This document shows positions 18,777 to 31,521 of a stretch of 64,000 bases of DNA, piece after piece (position 1 is the stretch's first letter; every line of letters begins with the position of its first letter). Source of the stretch: Bradyrhizobium sp. (GTDB lineage: Bacteria > Pseudomonadota > Alphaproteobacteria > Rhizobiales > Xanthobacteraceae); NCBI RefSeq assembly GCF_027451485.1, contig NZ_DAIDJE010000078.1:19755-83754 (forward strand). Direction: 5' to 3'. Position numbers and translations under genes: made by a program. The notes below the pieces were generated by a model. The model searched no databases, was not told the origin of the DNA, and saw nothing but the letters and a program-made list of their open reading frames with translations.

Positions 18777-19607
18777 TTAGCCCGGTGGAAAGGTCTTTTC
18801 CGCGGTGTCGATTTTGAACATGCCGGGATCGACTTTCTTCGACGTATCCAGGTTATAGACGGCAACCGTGGTGTCGTAGCCTTGCGGGTCGGTCACAGTC
18901 CACTGCTTGAGTTGGCCGTCCTTGGCGCCGACCATCAGCATCAAGCGGCTGGTACCTGTAAGCAATTGGTGTTCTTCGATCGTGACGCTGACGTACATGT
19001 CGTCAGCAGTCACGCTGACGACGTTGGTATCTTTCATCAGGTCAATACGGTCCGACAGCAGATAACGCAGCGGCGTTTGCGACAGCGGATAGAGATCCTG
19101 GGTGTCGAGATTGCGGTCGCGTACTGCCACCATCGATCCATCCGCCACGATCGCGGTCGGGTTCGGCGGGTCATATTCGAAGCGCACCTTGCCGGGCTTC
19201 TGGATGAAGAACTGACCCTTGCTCTTGGAGCCGTCGGGTCCGACCTGGACGAAGTTTCCGACCAGCGTCTGCAGCGATGACAGATAGTTGCTGATCTTGG
19301 CCGCTTGCGCCTTTTGCTTGTCGTCGAAGGTCGCAAAAATACTCAACGGCAAATTGCGATGCGGATCGGGAATAAAGGGAGTGGGCGGCTGCTGCATTGC
19401 GCCCGTCGTCATAGGCCCCTTCTGCGTATCCGATGCACCGTCGCGATTTTTTGGCGCGGCCTTGGGCATTGGAATGCTCTGCGGCGGAATTGGCGCCTGG
19501 GCAATTGCCGAGGTCGAGACGATGTCGACAAACAGGGGAGCCGTCAGAAACGCCAAAGCGACTGCGAGCGCCATGCGCCTGAGGTAAAGCGGCAATCGCC
19601 TGGCCAT
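18777..19607 (-). CDS. lolA: periplasmic outer-membrane lipoprotein carrier LolA-like
   Basis: Carries lipoproteins across the periplasm to the outer membrane. The 276-residue protein has a signal peptide (LALAVALAFLTAPLF with an AIAQA cleavage region), a Pro-rich stretch (about 45-85) and a LolA fold: L(V)GNFVQV, GQFFIQKPGKVRFEYDPP, IVADG and the LYPLSQTPLRYLL segment. It lies downstream of ftsK, and ftsK-lolA-xthA on one strand is a common alphaproteobacterial order. Confidence 0.9.
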   Translation of the reverse strand: MARRLPLYLRRMALAVALAFLTAPLFVDIVSTSAIAQAPIPPQSIPMPKAAPKNRDGASDTQKGPMTTGAMQQPPTPFIPDPHRNLPLSIFATFDDKQKAQAAKISNYLSSLQTLVGNFVQVGPDGSKSKGQFFIQKPGKVRFEYDPPNPTAIVADGSMVAVRDRNLDTQDLYPLSQTPLRYLLSDRIDLMKDTNVVSVTADDMYVSVTIEEHQLLTGTSRLMLMVGAKDGQLKQWTVTDPQGYDTTVAVYNLDTSKKVDPGMFKIDTAEKTFPPG

Positions 19608-19745
19608 CCGAATTTTCTGATTTTCGATCAACGCGTCGTCCCGCCGGTTGGTCGCCCTTTTATCCTGCTTCGCATCGGGGCGATATCGCTTTTCCGTGAA
19701 AACAAGCCCGTAGTTGCTGGGGATCTGAGGGCCGCGCGATGGCGG

Positions 19746-22193
19746 TCAAAAGCCGCCTTCTTCTTCCGGAACGAGAATCTCGCGCTTTCCGGCATGGTTG
19801 GCCTGCCCGACGATGCCCTCGAGTTCCATCCGCTCCATCAGGGATGCCGCACGATTGTAGCCAATTTGCAGCCGACGCTGAATATAACTGGTTGAGGCCT
19901 TGCGGTCGCGTTTGACGATGGCGACCGCTTGGGCGAACAGATCGCCGCCGCCGTCGCTGCCCATCCCGGTGGAATCGAACACAGCGCCGTCCTCTTCCGA
20001 GGGTTCTTCGGCCGTGACCGCCTCGAGGTATTCCGGCGAGCCCTGCGTCTTGAGGTGACGCACCACCTTCTCGACCTCTTCGTCCGACGCGAACGGGCCG
20101 TGCACGCGGCTGATACGCCCGCCGCCGGCCATGTAGAGCATGTCACCCTGGCCGAGCAGTTGCTCGGCGCCCATTTCACCCAAAATGGTGCGGCTGTCGA
20201 TTTTCGACGTGACCTGGAATGCGACGCGGGTCGGAAAGTTCGCCTTGATCGTGCCGGTGATGACGTCGACCGACGGACGCTGCGTTGCAAGGATCACGTG
20301 CAGGCCAGCCGCGCGTGCCATCTGCGCGAGGCGTTGCACGGCGCCTTCGATGTCCTTGCCGGCGACCATCATCAGGTCGGCCATTTCGTCGACGATGATC
20401 ACGATGTAAGGCAAGGGGTCGAGGTCGAGTTTCTCTTCCTCGTAGATCGCCTTGCCGGTCTCCTTGTCGAAACCGGTATGCACCGTGCGTGTGAGTTCCT
20501 CGCCCTTGTTCCTCGCTTCGACCAGGCGTGCATTATAACCGTCGATGTTGCGCACCCCGAGCTTGGCCATTCGCTTGTAGCGTTCCTCCATCTCGCGCAC
20601 GGCCCATTTCAGCGCGACGACGGCCTTCTTGGGATCGGTGACGACCGGCGTCAAAAGATGCGGAATGCCGTCATAGACGGAGAGTTCGAGCATCTTGGGG
20701 TCGACCATGATCAGGCGGCACTGGTCCGGCCGGAGCCGATAGACGAGGCTTAGAATCATGGTGTTGATAGCGACCGACTTGCCCGAACCGGTGGTGCCCG
20801 CGATCAGCATATGCGGCGTGCGGGCCAGATCGATGATGACGGGATCGCCGCCGATGGTCTTGCCGAGGCAGAGCGGCAGTTTGGCGACCGACTCGTTGGA
20901 TTCCTTCGCAGTCAGCAATTCGCGCAGGTAGACCTTCTCGCGATGTGCGTTCGGCAATTCGATACCGATGGCATTGCGGCCGGGCACGACGGCGACGCGC
21001 GCCGAGAGCGCGCTCATCGAGCGGGCGATATCGTCGGCCAGCCCGATCACGCGCGAAGACTTGATGCCGGGCGCCGGCTCGAGTTCGTAGAGCGTAACGA
21101 CCGGGCCCGGATTGGCCTTGACGATTTCGCCGCGCACGCCGAAATCCTGCAGCACGCTTTCGAGCCGACGCGAATTGGCTTCCAACTCAGCCTTGGAGAG
21201 CGGCTGGCGATCGGCGGCCTTGGGCGCTGCGAGCATGGACATCGCCGGAAAATCCCATTTATCGGACTTCTTCGGCGCTGATTTCGGCGCGGGCTTCTTG
21301 CGCGGGGCACGCGCGGCGGGCTCTTCCTCTTCCTCCTCGTCCACCTCCTCTTCTTCCTCCTCGTCCCCCTCATCGTCCTGCGGAGCGAGGGAGGGGGCGG
21401 CACGTGCACCGAGGTTCGGCTCCTGGCGGTCGAACGAGGGCGCACGCGGGGCGGCTGCGCTCGAGACCAGCCAGCGGTAGGCGGCGACCAGAAGCCATGA
21501 CAATCTGGCCCGCAGGCTCATCAAGGCGTGTACGGCCCAACCGAGCGAGATCGAGCCGCGGTCTTCGTCGTCAACAAGCTGGTCTTCCTCCTCGTCGACT
21601 GGCGCCGAATTTTCTTCCGCAGGATGGGAGCCGATGCCGCTTGCGACGATGAAAGTCGCAGCCATCGCCGCGCCGAGCACCATTCCAAGACCCAAATAGT
21701 AAAGGAAACCGGGCGGCCCAAACACAACCGCAGGCGCGCGCACCAGCGCGTCGCCGGCGACGCCGCCAAGCCCGGTCGGCAGAGGCCACCGGCCGCCATG
21801 CGGCCAGCAGCTGGCAAATCCGGCGGCGAGCCAGGCGCACAGGATCCAGCAGCCGAGCCGCAGGGCCTCGCGGTCGAAGGCGCGATGCGTCAGCATCCGC
21901 CAGCCCCACACCGCAACCGGCAGGATCAGCATGATTCCGCCGAGCCCGAGAATCTGCATCAGCAAGTCGGCGCCGATCGCACCAATATACCCGGCGACGT
22001 TGTGGATCGGGCGTGATGTGGCATGGCTGAGGCTCGGATCCTGCACCGACCAGGTCATCAGGGCCGCAGCCGCGCCGGCGGCGAGTGTGATCAAACCGAG
22101 ACCGGCGAGTTCGCGCAAGCGGCGGACCAGCGCCTCGCGAATTGCGGCCGGCAGTTGGTTCACCAGGGGAATGACGCGTTCGATTGCCGGCAT
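19746..22193 (-). CDS. ftsK: DNA translocase FtsK
   Basis: Septum-bound motor that clears chromosome ends and activates XerCD at dif. The 815-residue protein has four predicted N-terminal membrane helices (about 20-190), then a linker with a run of Asp and Glu followed by Lys/Pro/Ala-rich sequence. The motor follows with Walker A GTTGSGKS and Walker [14 protein letters not shown], and a C-terminal winged-helix gamma domain ([21 protein letters not shown]). The start [11 protein letters not shown] at 22193 lies 4 bases after the aminotransferase stop, so the pair looks like one operon. Confidence 0.95.
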   Translation of the reverse strand: MPAIERVIPLVNQLPAAIREALVRRLRELAGLGLITLAAGAAAALMTWSVQDPSLSHATSRPIHNVAGYIGAIGADLLMQILGLGGIMLILPVAVWGWRMLTHRAFDREALRLGCWILCAWLAAGFASCWPHGGRWPLPTGLGGVAGDALVRAPAVVFGPPGFLYYLGLGMVLGAAMAATFIVASGIGSHPAEENSAPVDEEEDQLVDDEDRGSISLGWAVHALMSLRARLSWLLVAAYRWLVSSAAAPRAPSFDRQEPNLGARAAPSLAPQDDEGDEEEEEEVDEEEEEEPAARAPRKKPAPKSAPKKSDKWDFPAMSMLAAPKAADRQPLSKAELEANSRRLESVLQDFGVRGEIVKANPGPVVTLYELEPAPGIKSSRVIGLADDIARSMSALSARVAVVPGRNAIGIELPNAHREKVYLRELLTAKESNESVAKLPLCLGKTIGGDPVIIDLARTPHMLIAGTTGSGKSVAINTMILSLVYRLRPDQCRLIMVDPKMLELSVYDGIPHLLTPVVTDPKKAVVALKWAVREMEERYKRMAKLGVRNIDGYNARLVEARNKGEELTRTVHTGFDKETGKAIYEEEKLDLDPLPYIVIIVDEMADLMMVAGKDIEGAVQRLAQMARAAGLHVILATQRPSVDVITGTIKANFPTRVAFQVTSKIDSRTILGEMGAEQLLGQGDMLYMAGGGRISRVHGPFASDEEVEKVVRHLKTQGSPEYLEAVTAEEPSEEDGAVFDSTGMGSDGGGDLFAQAVAIVKRDRKASTSYIQRRLQIGYNRAASLMERMELEGIVGQANHAGKREILVPEEEGGF

Positions 22194-22197
22194 GCTG

Positions 22198-23412
22198 TCA
22201 GCCCAGAGTCTGAACCAGCCGATGCAGCGCCTCGGCCGTGATTTCACTGTCCGCGACCAGCGCGAGGCGGATATAGCCAGCGCCGGGATTGCTGCCGTCC
22301 GGCTGCTGCCGCGCGAGATAGCTTCCGGGGATCACCCGGACGCCGGCATCTCTGTAGAGCTTGACGGTCGCTTCCTCGTCGCCGCCTTTGGCTGATACGT
22401 CGAGCCAGACGCAGAAACCGCCCGCAGGACGGCGATAGCCATATCTGGCCCCGAGAATCTGATCCGCCAGATCGAACTTGATCCGATACAGCCTACGGTT
22501 TTCCTCGACATGCGTTTCGTCATTGTAGGCTGCGACCGCGACATGCTGAATCGGCACCGGCACCTGGGGCGCCGCGACGTTGCGCAACTCGTGAAACGCG
22601 CTCAGAAACCGCTTGTCACCGGCCGCAAAGCCAAGGCGCATGCCGGGAAGGTTCGAGCGCTTCGACAACGATTGAAACGCCACCACATTGGCAAAATCGT
22701 CGCCGGCACATTCGAGCATGCTGCCCGGTGCTTCCTCCGTGTAGATTTCCGAATAGCATTCGTCGCTGAAAATCAGGAAGCCGTAGCGCTCGGCAAGTTT
22801 CTTCAGGCGCACGAAATAGTCTCGCGAGGCAACCGAGCCTTGCGGGTTAGCGGGCGAGGCGATGTACATCGCCACCGTCCGCGCCAGCGTCGCCTCGTCA
22901 AGCGTGTCGAGGTCGGGCAGGAAGCCGTTGGCAACGGTGGCCGGCAGGTAGACCGGCTCGCAGCCGGCGGCGCGCGTGCCGGCGCCATAGGCCGGGTAGA
23001 ACGGATTGGGCATGAGGATGGCGGGCCTGCCCTTGCGCTCGCCGACAAAGCGGACGGCGGCGAGGGCCGCCAAAAAGAGTCCTTCACGGCTACCGCTGAG
23101 CACCAGAAGTTCACTCTCGGGATCGATCGCGCGCGGCAGCTTGAAACGCCGGGAAAGCCAGCCAGAAGCAGCGCGCCGGAAGGGGTCGATGCCTTTGGCA
23201 ATCGGATAACGGCCGAAGTCGGCAATGTGCTCCGCCAGCACCGGGGCCACGAAGCCCGGGACAGGGTGCTGCGGTTCGCCCAAAGACAGCGGTATCAATG
23301 GCTTGCCCGGCTGATAGGGCGCCAATAGTTCGGCGACCCGCAGAAAGGGCGAGCGCTCCCCTTCAGTGTTTCCACTGCGCTCGGGCGCGCGGGATGATGC
23401 GGTCGTAGCCAT
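22198..23412 (-). CDS. class I/II aminotransferase (DapC-like)
   Basis: PLP-dependent aminotransferase of 404 residues. It has the LGEPQHPVP segment, the substrate-arm region, the DECYSEIY motif and the PLP-lysine signature [16 protein letters not shown]. It resembles the N-succinyldiaminopimelate aminotransferase group (DapC) of alphaproteobacteria, which acts in lysine and peptidoglycan precursor synthesis; that would suit its place directly ahead of ftsK. Substrate assignment within class I/II enzymes is uncertain from sequence alone. The ATG at 23412 is preferred over 23439. Confidence 0.85.
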   Translation of the reverse strand: MATTASSRAPERSGNTEGERSPFLRVAELLAPYQPGKPLIPLSLGEPQHPVPGFVAPVLAEHIADFGRYPIAKGIDPFRRAASGWLSRRFKLPRAIDPESELLVLSGSREGLFLAALAAVRFVGERKGRPAILMPNPFYPAYGAGTRAAGCEPVYLPATVANGFLPDLDTLDEATLARTVAMYIASPANPQGSVASRDYFVRLKKLAERYGFLIFSDECYSEIYTEEAPGSMLECAGDDFANVVAFQSLSKRSNLPGMRLGFAAGDKRFLSAFHELRNVAAPQVPVPIQHVAVAAYNDETHVEENRRLYRIKFDLADQILGARYGYRRPAGGFCVWLDVSAKGGDEEATVKLYRDAGVRVIPGSYLARQQPDGSNPGAGYIRLALVADSEITAEALHRLVQTLG

Positions 23413-23498
23413 ACGTGTCGCGCCAGCACTCTTTGACATCGCCGATCGGGTTTGCAGACCGGCGGGGAATAGTCCAGATCACCATAGATACGGCGAGG

Positions 23499-23513
23499 TT
23501 AAGGCGCGATTAA
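23499..23513. promoter_or_regulatory. CtrA-type box ahead of the aminotransferase-ftsK operon
   Basis: TTAAGGCGCGATTAA is an exact match to the full CtrA consensus TTAA-N7-TTAA and sits 86 bases upstream of the start at 23412. CtrA is the alphaproteobacterial cell-cycle regulator. Binding here is inferred from the motif only. Confidence 0.55.
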
Positions 23514-23571
23514 CCATCGGTCCCGGCGCCCGAAATCGGCTCGCTCGGACTCCGGGAGCCTGCCTGAACGG

Positions 23572-23608
23572 AAAGAAAAAAGGGGCCTCAGCTTGCGCTG
23601 AAGCCCCT
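23572..23608 (-). terminator. intrinsic terminator of the glnK1-amtB1 operon
   Basis: Arms at 23581-23592 and 23597-23608 (AGGGGCCTCAGC and GCTGAAGCCCCT, one mismatch) enclose a TTGC loop. An A-run at 23576-23580 reads as a T tract on the minus strand. It lies about 80 bases beyond the amtB stop. Confidence 0.85.
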
Positions 23609-23687
23609 CAACGGTCGGAGCATTGCCGGGTATGTGCTCAAACCGTAGTTCTGGGCATTCCTCTTGGAAAAATGCCCTCGGGAGAAC

Positions 23688-25133
23688 TCACATGTTATAG
23701 GCGCGCTCGGTGTGGTCGGTGAGATCGAGGCCCTCACGCTCGCTTTCGATGTTGGCACGCAGCCCGACGATCACGTCTACGATCTTGTAGAGAACAGCTG
23801 AGCCGACGCCGGACCAGACCAGCGTGGTGCAGACGCCCCAGATCTGGGAGACCATCTGCGAGCCGAACTCATAGTCGGCGATCTTGCCGGTGGTGTAGTC
23901 CATGATTCCGGTGCCGCCGAGCGCCGGGTTGACCAGGATGCCGGTTCCGAGCGCGCCGATGATGCCGCCGACGCAATGCACTCCGAACACGTCAAGCGAG
24001 TCGTCGTAGCCGAGCGCATTCTTCACGGTGGTGACGAAGAAGAGGCAGACCACGCCGACCACGAGACCAAGCACAATGGCTCCCATGGGGCCGGCATAGC
24101 CGGCCGCAGGCGTCACCGCGACGAGGCCGGCGACCGCGCCGGAGATGACGCCGAGCACGGAAGGATGGCCTTTGGTCGCCCACTCGGCGAACATCCATGA
24201 CAGAGCGGCCGCGGCGGTCGCGACGAAGGAGTTGGTCATGGCAAGCGCGGCGCCACCGTTGGCTTCGAGGTTCGATCCGGCATTGAAGCCGAACCAGCCG
24301 ACCCAGAGCAGCGAGGCGCCGATCATCGACATCGTCAGCGAGTGGGGGGCCATCAGATCCTTGCCGTAGCCGACGCGCTTGCCGACGATCAGCGCGCCGA
24401 CGAGGCCGGCGATGCCTGCGTTGATATGCACGACGGTTCCGCCCGCAAAATCGATAGCGCCCTTCTTGAAGATCCAGCCGGCGTCGGCATTGACGGCTGC
24501 GAGCTTGGCTTCCGCTGCAGCCTTTGCCGCCGCATCGCTGCCGGCCGCGGCAACAGCCTTGACCGCATCCGAGATCGCGTCCGGGCCGGCCCAGTACCAG
24601 ACCATGTGCGCGATCGGGAAATAGATCACCGTCACCCACAGCGGAATGAACAGGGCAATCGCCGAAAACTTCATGCGTTCGGCGAAAGCTCCGACGATGA
24701 GCGCGGGCGTGATCGCCGCGAAGGTCATCTGGAAGCAGACGTAAACGAGTTCGGAGATATTGGCGTCCACGCTGAAAGTGGCCGCCTTGGAATCCGCCGT
24801 GACGCCGGCCAGGAAAGCTTTCGAGAAACCGCCGATGAAATCGGAGCCGCCAGTGAAGGCGAGGCTGTAACCGTAAAACGCCCAGATGACGACGACGACG
24901 CACACCGCGTAGAACACCTGCATCAGGATCGAGAGCATGTTCTTCGACCGGACCAGACCGCCGTAAAACAGCGCCAACCCCGGTATCGTCATCAACAGCA
25001 CCAGCACTGTCGAAGTCAGCATCCAGGCGTTGTCGCCCTTGTTGACCGTCGGTTCCGCATAAGCGGCGGTGGCGGCGAATACGCCGACGGCGAGGGCCGT
25101 CAATCCCGCGCAATAGGGACGCTTGAACGTCAT
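23688..25133 (-). CDS. amtB: ammonium transporter AmtB (copy 1)
   Basis: Trimeric inner-membrane ammonium channel. The 481-residue protein has a cleavable signal peptide (ending AAYAEP), eleven predicted membrane helices, and the conserved pore histidine segments VVHINAGIAG and FGVHCVGGIIGALGTG. The C-terminal cytoplasmic tail ends DLTDHTERAYNM. A roughly 40-residue Ala-rich insertion (AAAGSDAAAKAAAEAKLAAV) lies in a loop and is absent from copy 2. It is preceded by glnK1 with a 40-base gap, the usual glnK-amtB operon. Confidence 0.96.
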   Translation of the reverse strand: MTFKRPYCAGLTALAVGVFAATAAYAEPTVNKGDNAWMLTSTVLVLLMTIPGLALFYGGLVRSKNMLSILMQVFYAVCVVVVIWAFYGYSLAFTGGSDFIGGFSKAFLAGVTADSKAATFSVDANISELVYVCFQMTFAAITPALIVGAFAERMKFSAIALFIPLWVTVIYFPIAHMVWYWAGPDAISDAVKAVAAAGSDAAAKAAAEAKLAAVNADAGWIFKKGAIDFAGGTVVHINAGIAGLVGALIVGKRVGYGKDLMAPHSLTMSMIGASLLWVGWFGFNAGSNLEANGGAALAMTNSFVATAAAALSWMFAEWATKGHPSVLGVISGAVAGLVAVTPAAGYAGPMGAIVLGLVVGVVCLFFVTTVKNALGYDDSLDVFGVHCVGGIIGALGTGILVNPALGGTGIMDYTTGKIADYEFGSQMVSQIWGVCTTLVWSGVGSAVLYKIVDVIVGLRANIESEREGLDLTDHTERAYNM

Positions 25134-25173
25134 TTCGTTTTACTCCTGATTGGAAAAGGTTGAGCGCGCGGGA

Positions 25174-25816
<643 letters not shown>

Positions 25817-27118
25817 TTATTGCAGCGCCTCGCCGTGCTGCGAAATGTCCAGGCCTTCAAGTTCCTGCTGCGTCGAAACGCGAATGGGAACGAACAGGCC
25901 GACCAGTTTCAGCAGGATGTAAGTCACGATTACCGACCAGCCAAGCGTGACGGCTACGCCGTAAGCTTGCGTCAGCAAGAGATGTGGATTGCCCTCGAGA
26001 AGGCCGGACGCATCTCCGATCGAGGCGCTGGCAAACACCCCGGTCAGGAGGACTCCGGCCAATCCGCCGATGCCATGGACGCCGAAAACATCCAGCGAAT
26101 CGTCGTAATCGAAGCGGCGCTTGAGCCAGGTGCAGGCCCAGAAGCAGATGCCGCCCGCAATCACGCCGATCACCACCCCCGCCCAGGGCGCCACAAATCC
26201 CGAGGCCGGTGTTATGGTGCCGAGCCCCGCGACAGCGCCGGAGATCATTCCGAGCACGGATGGCTTGCGCTGGATCGACCATTCGATCGCGCCCCAGGTC
26301 AGCGCGCCGGCACAGGCTGAAAGATGCGTCGCCGTGATCGCCATCACCGCGCGCGAGTTGGCACCGAGCGCCGATCCGCCGTTGAAACCGAACCAGCCGA
26401 CCCACAACAGGCCGGTGCCGATCACGGCCAGCGACAGATCGAACGGCGACAGATTTTCCGTGCCGTAACCGCGTCGGCGTCCGACCACCAGGGCGGCCAC
26501 CAAACCGCCGGCGCCGGCGGAAAGATGCACAACCAGCCCGCCGGCAAAGTCCAGAACGCCGGCAGTACCGAGAAAGCCGCCGCCCCACACCCAATGCGCC
26601 AGCGGCACGTAAACGAGCATGAACCAGCCGATCGAAAACAGGAGATACGCCGAGAAGCGCATGCGGTCGGCGACGGAACCGGCGACCAGCGCCACCGTGA
26701 TGACCGCGAACGTCATCTGGTAGAGCATGAACAGCGCTTCCGGAATCGTCTTTGCCGCCGGATTGATGCTGTCGACGGTCATCCCGGCGAGAAACCAGCG
26801 ACCGAGGCTGCCAAGCCACGGGCCGTCGCCGACGAAAACCAGGGAATAGCCAAATGCCACCCAGAGGATCGAGACCAAAGCCACGGCGGCGAGGCTTTGC
26901 GCCATCGTTCCCAGCACGTTCTTCTTCCGCACCATGCCGGAGTAAAACAAAGCGAGCCCCGGGATGGTCATCATCAGCACCAGCGCGGTCGCGACGATCA
27001 TCCAGGCGGTATCGGCGGCGTTGATTTGTCCGTCTGCGGCGAAAGCCGGCTGTACAAACGAAAAGACGGCCGCAACCGGCGCGGCCAGCTTCGCCGCGCA
27101 ACGCAAATGAGCCCCCAT
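25817..27118 (-). CDS. amtB: ammonium transporter AmtB (copy 2)
   Basis: Second ammonium channel of 433 residues with a short signal peptide, eleven predicted helices and the pore histidine segments VVHLSAGAGG and FGVHGIGGLAGV. The C-terminal tail DISQHGEALQ is shorter than in copy 1, and the Ala-rich insertion of copy 1 is missing. The two copies are clearly paralogues but differ through much of the length, so the duplication is not recent. glnK2 lies upstream with an 83-base gap. Confidence 0.95.
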   Translation of the reverse strand: MGAHLRCAAKLAAPVAAVFSFVQPAFAADGQINAADTAWMIVATALVLMMTIPGLALFYSGMVRKKNVLGTMAQSLAAVALVSILWVAFGYSLVFVGDGPWLGSLGRWFLAGMTVDSINPAAKTIPEALFMLYQMTFAVITVALVAGSVADRMRFSAYLLFSIGWFMLVYVPLAHWVWGGGFLGTAGVLDFAGGLVVHLSAGAGGLVAALVVGRRRGYGTENLSPFDLSLAVIGTGLLWVGWFGFNGGSALGANSRAVMAITATHLSACAGALTWGAIEWSIQRKPSVLGMISGAVAGLGTITPASGFVAPWAGVVIGVIAGGICFWACTWLKRRFDYDDSLDVFGVHGIGGLAGVLLTGVFASASIGDASGLLEGNPHLLLTQAYGVAVTLGWSVIVTYILLKLVGLFVPIRVSTQQELEGLDISQHGEALQ

Positions 27119-27201
27119 GGATATGTCCCCACCCCGTTGTTATTCGCGGGCCTGGCGCCCTTGCCAGGTGCGATGGAAGTCTTGCGAGTTCGTTACCGAG
27201 T

Positions 27202-28672
<1,471 letters not shown>

Positions 28673-28810
28673 CGGAATCTTTCTGGCGTCATGTCCGGAA
28701 CGCCCGCGCAGCGCGCCCCCGGAACGGCAGGCTTGGCCCTTGCTTATAGCCCCTGTTTCGCCCAGCTATAATACAGTAGCAAGGTTCCATTGGCTTCGAG
28801 CAGGTCCAGC

Positions 28811-30031
28811 ATGTCGATTCAACGAGGCATTGTCATCGGCGGCGGCGCATTTGCCGGGCTCGCGCTCGCTTTGGCGCTACGCCAGGGCCTCGGGCCCGAC
28901 TTTCCCGTCATTGTCGTTGATCCGGCGCTCGGCACGCGCCCAAGTCGCGACCCGCGGGCCACCGCCATCGTCGCGGCCTGCCGCCGCCTTTTCGAAGCCA
29001 TCGGCGTCTGGGACCAGGTTGCGTCGGGTACTCAGCCCATCCTCGACATGGTTGTCACCGATTCGAAGCTGGAGGATGCGACACGGCCGGTCTTCCTGAC
29101 ATTTTCCGGACACATCGAGCCGGGTGAACCTTTCGCCCATATGGTCGAGAACAAACACCTGATCGACGTGCTGGTGCAACGCGCCGAGGCAGAGGGCGTC
29201 GACCTCCGTCCCCTTGCGGTTTCCGATTTTTCCGCAAAAAGCGGCGGCATCGACGTGACCCTTTCGGATGGCAACATCATCGAGGCGAGCCTTTTGGTGG
29301 CCGCCGACGGCGCACGCTCGAAGCTGCGCGAGCGCGCCGGCATCGCCACCAATGGCTGGGACTACGACCAGTCCGGGATCGTAGTCACCGTCGGACATGA
29401 GCGCGATCATCACGGCCGGGCCGAAGAGCATTTTCTTCCTGCCGGTCCCTTTGCGATTCTGCCGCTTTCCGGCAAGCGCTCGTCATTGGTATGGACTGAA
29501 AAGCGCAGCGAGGCGGCGCGGATCGTGGCGCTCGGAGAAGAGGATTTTCACAACGAGCTCGAGCGGCGCTTCGGTTTGCATCTGGGCGAGGTGAGGGCGC
29601 TCGACAAGCCCCGTGCCTTTCCGCTTGTTTATTTCGTGGCGCGCTCGTTCATCGGCGAGCGTCTGGCGCTGATCGGCGATGCCGCCCATGTGATTCATCC
29701 GATCGCAGGTCAGGGGCTCAATATGGGCCTGAAGGATGTCGCCGCGCTCGCCGAAGTCCTCGTCGATGCGGCAAGGCTCGGCATCGATCCCGGCCAGGCG
29801 GACGTGCTCGAGCGCTATCAACGCTGGCGGCGGTTCGACACCATGGCGATGGGTCTTGCCACCAACTCGCTCAACTTCCTTTTCTCGAACAAATCGACGC
29901 TGCTGCGGACGGTGCGCGACATCGGTCTTGGTCTGGTTGATCGCGCCCCGCCCCTGAAGGACATGTTCATTCGCCAGGCCGCCGGTCTTGCCGGAGAGGT
30001 TCCGCGCCTGCTCAAGGGCGAAGCGCTGTAG
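28811..30031 (+). CDS. UbiH/UbiF-family FAD-dependent hydroxylase
   Basis: Flavoprotein monooxygenase of the ubiquinone-ring hydroxylase family. The 406-residue protein has the dinucleotide motif VIGGGAFAGLALALAL near the N-terminus, the DG motif VAADGARSKLRERAGI, and the second FAD motif LIGDAAHVIHPIAGQGLNMGLKD. The family motifs do not tell which ring position it hydroxylates. The ATG at 28811, with an AGG nine bases upstream, is preferred over 28790. Confidence 0.92.
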   Translation: MSIQRGIVIGGGAFAGLALALALRQGLGPDFPVIVVDPALGTRPSRDPRATAIVAACRRLFEAIGVWDQVASGTQPILDMVVTDSKLEDATRPVFLTFSGHIEPGEPFAHMVENKHLIDVLVQRAEAEGVDLRPLAVSDFSAKSGGIDVTLSDGNIIEASLLVAADGARSKLRERAGIATNGWDYDQSGIVVTVGHERDHHGRAEEHFLPAGPFAILPLSGKRSSLVWTEKRSEAARIVALGEEDFHNELERRFGLHLGEVRALDKPRAFPLVYFVARSFIGERLALIGDAAHVIHPIAGQGLNMGLKDVAALAEVLVDAARLGIDPGQADVLERYQRWRRFDTMAMGLATNSLNFLFSNKSTLLRTVRDIGLGLVDRAPPLKDMFIRQAAGLAGEVPRLLKGEAL

Positions 30032-30114
30032 CGCAGGATCCGAAATGGCGGTGTTTCCCCGCAACAAACGCGTAAGGTTTGCGCAGAGATCGTGGGCAAA
30101 CAACAGGCGGCTTA

Positions 30115-31086
30115 TCAGCGCCTGTCGTCGGCCTGGATGAAAGCAGCGACCGCGTCGACCATGTTAGCATCGAGTGCGCGATCCGGCTGATTGTAAGCGG
30201 CCAGATTGTCGGCATCGTCGGTCACATCGACCAGAACATGGTTCATGTCCGGCAGCCAAAGTGTCTTTGCGAGCGACGCTGCCGTAGAGAGTGCAAGGAA
30301 ATCGAGGCGCGCCACCTGCAGGTCGCGCCCGCCGCCGACAATCAGGATCGGCTTGTCGATCGCTTTCAATGGCTCGATTGGGTCGACAACAAAGGCGGAG
30401 GCGAGGCTCGGCTGCATCGAAGGCGGCACGTCAAAGCCCCGAGGCGGCGGGTCGACGGTTTGCCCCGCCATGATAGCGTCGATCGCCCTGGCGATGGGAT
30501 CCCGAATGTCGGGCGGAATCTGCCGCTTCTCAAGCTGCGCCTTGACGAGATCACCCTCCCGCCGCGCCGCAGTAGCGAGCAGGACCAGCCGGTCGATCTG
30601 AGTCTGCCGCGCCGCGAGGATCGCGACCAGTCCGCCTTCGCTGTGCCCGACCACGACCACGCGGGAGAATTTTCCGCTGTTCCGCAGGTAGTTCACCAGC
30701 GAGACAGCGTCGTCGACGTAGTCCTTGAAGCGAAAATCCTCGGGTTTGCCGAATTGCGGCTTCCATCCGCCGGCACCGCGCTTGTCGTAGCGCAGTGTCG
30801 CGATTTTCTGAGCTGCCAGCTGTCCGGCGAGCTTCTTCAACGTCGCGGGCTTGGCCTGCGGTCCGTTGCCGTCGTGATCGGTCGACCCGGAGCCCGCGAT
30901 CAGCAAGGCGACCGGCGGCTTTTCGACGCCGGGCGGGGTCGTCAGAAACGCATCGAGATTGCCGACGCGAATCTGGGTCTCGTCCGCCGACGCCATCGTC
31001 GTTGCAGAGCAAAGGCCGAGGAAGGCGAGCGCGATCAAAGGCGCGCATTTGCGCAAGGCTCTTCTCAATCGAACGGCTTTTCTCAA
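30115..31086 (-). CDS. secreted alpha/beta hydrolase
   Basis: The 323-residue protein has an N-terminal signal peptide (basic [13 protein letters not shown], hydrophobic core, cleavage near MASA-DE) and an alpha/beta hydrolase fold. The nucleophile elbow is GHSEGG with Ser149, the oxyanion region is [12 protein letters not shown], and the C-terminal His lies in [10 protein letters not shown]. It looks like a periplasmic esterase or peptidase of the DLH/S9-like group; the substrate is unknown. Its start overlaps the stop of the Trm112-like gene by 4 bases, indicating coupling. Confidence 0.85.
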   Translation of the reverse strand: MRKAVRLRRALRKCAPLIALAFLGLCSATTMASADETQIRVGNLDAFLTTPPGVEKPPVALLIAGSGSTDHDGNGPQAKPATLKKLAGQLAAQKIATLRYDKRGAGGWKPQFGKPEDFRFKDYVDDAVSLVNYLRNSGKFSRVVVVGHSEGGLVAILAARQTQIDRLVLLATAARREGDLVKAQLEKRQIPPDIRDPIARAIDAIMAGQTVDPPPRGFDVPPSMQPSLASAFVVDPIEPLKAIDKPILIVGGGRDLQVARLDFLALSTAASLAKTLWLPDMNHVLVDVTDDADNLAAYNQPDRALDANMVDAVAAFIQADDRR

Positions 31087-31280
31087 TCGATCTTCCTGGC
31101 CTCTTCGGGCAGCATGATCGGAATCCCGTCCCGAATGGGATAAGCGAGCTTGGCGGCGCGCGAGATCAACTCCTGCCGCGCGGCATCATATTCAAGCGGC
31201 CCCTTGGTCATCGGGCAAACCAGAATTTCCAGCAGTTTGGGGTCGACAGTGCCTTCGGGGCGTTCGGGCAGGGCGGTCAT
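31083..31280 (-). CDS. Trm112-family small protein
   Basis: A 65-residue protein with the family signature [20 protein letters not shown]...[18 protein letters not shown]. Bacterial members keep the fold of the Trm112 methyltransferase activator but usually only one Cys, as here (LVCP). The role in bacteria is not settled. The ATG at 31280 is preferred over 31298. It is coupled to the downstream hydrolase gene. Confidence 0.92.
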   Translation of the reverse strand: MTALPERPEGTVDPKLLEILVCPMTKGPLEYDAARQELISRAAKLAYPIRDGIPIMLPEEARKID

Positions 31281-31521
31281 GCCATGGTCTCCGTGCAAAT
31301 GTTGGAATCAGGCCACCGGTTGAGGGCTTCCTGTATCACATTCGGACCACGCGTATAGCCGTGCCGGTTTCCTGCACGGCGGTCCCTCCGGAGCGAGGCG
31401 GTAAAGGAAACGCGAACAGATCCGATCAATTGCAATCCGAACCAATAGGTAGATTCCAACACTTCTCCGGTAAGACGGTGCGGTGCCAGATGGTTCACTA
31501 CCGGGCGGGTCAAGGATCGAC

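Noticed and set aside
18117..19280. 387-codon plus-strand frame spanning xthA and lolA.
   Set aside because: It is antisense to two well-supported genes, a usual artefact of high GC content.
21300..21380. Short tandem-repeat-like stretch rich in TCC/TCT on the plus strand.
   Set aside because: It is the reverse complement of the Glu/Asp run in the FtsK linker, a normal low-complexity feature of this protein.
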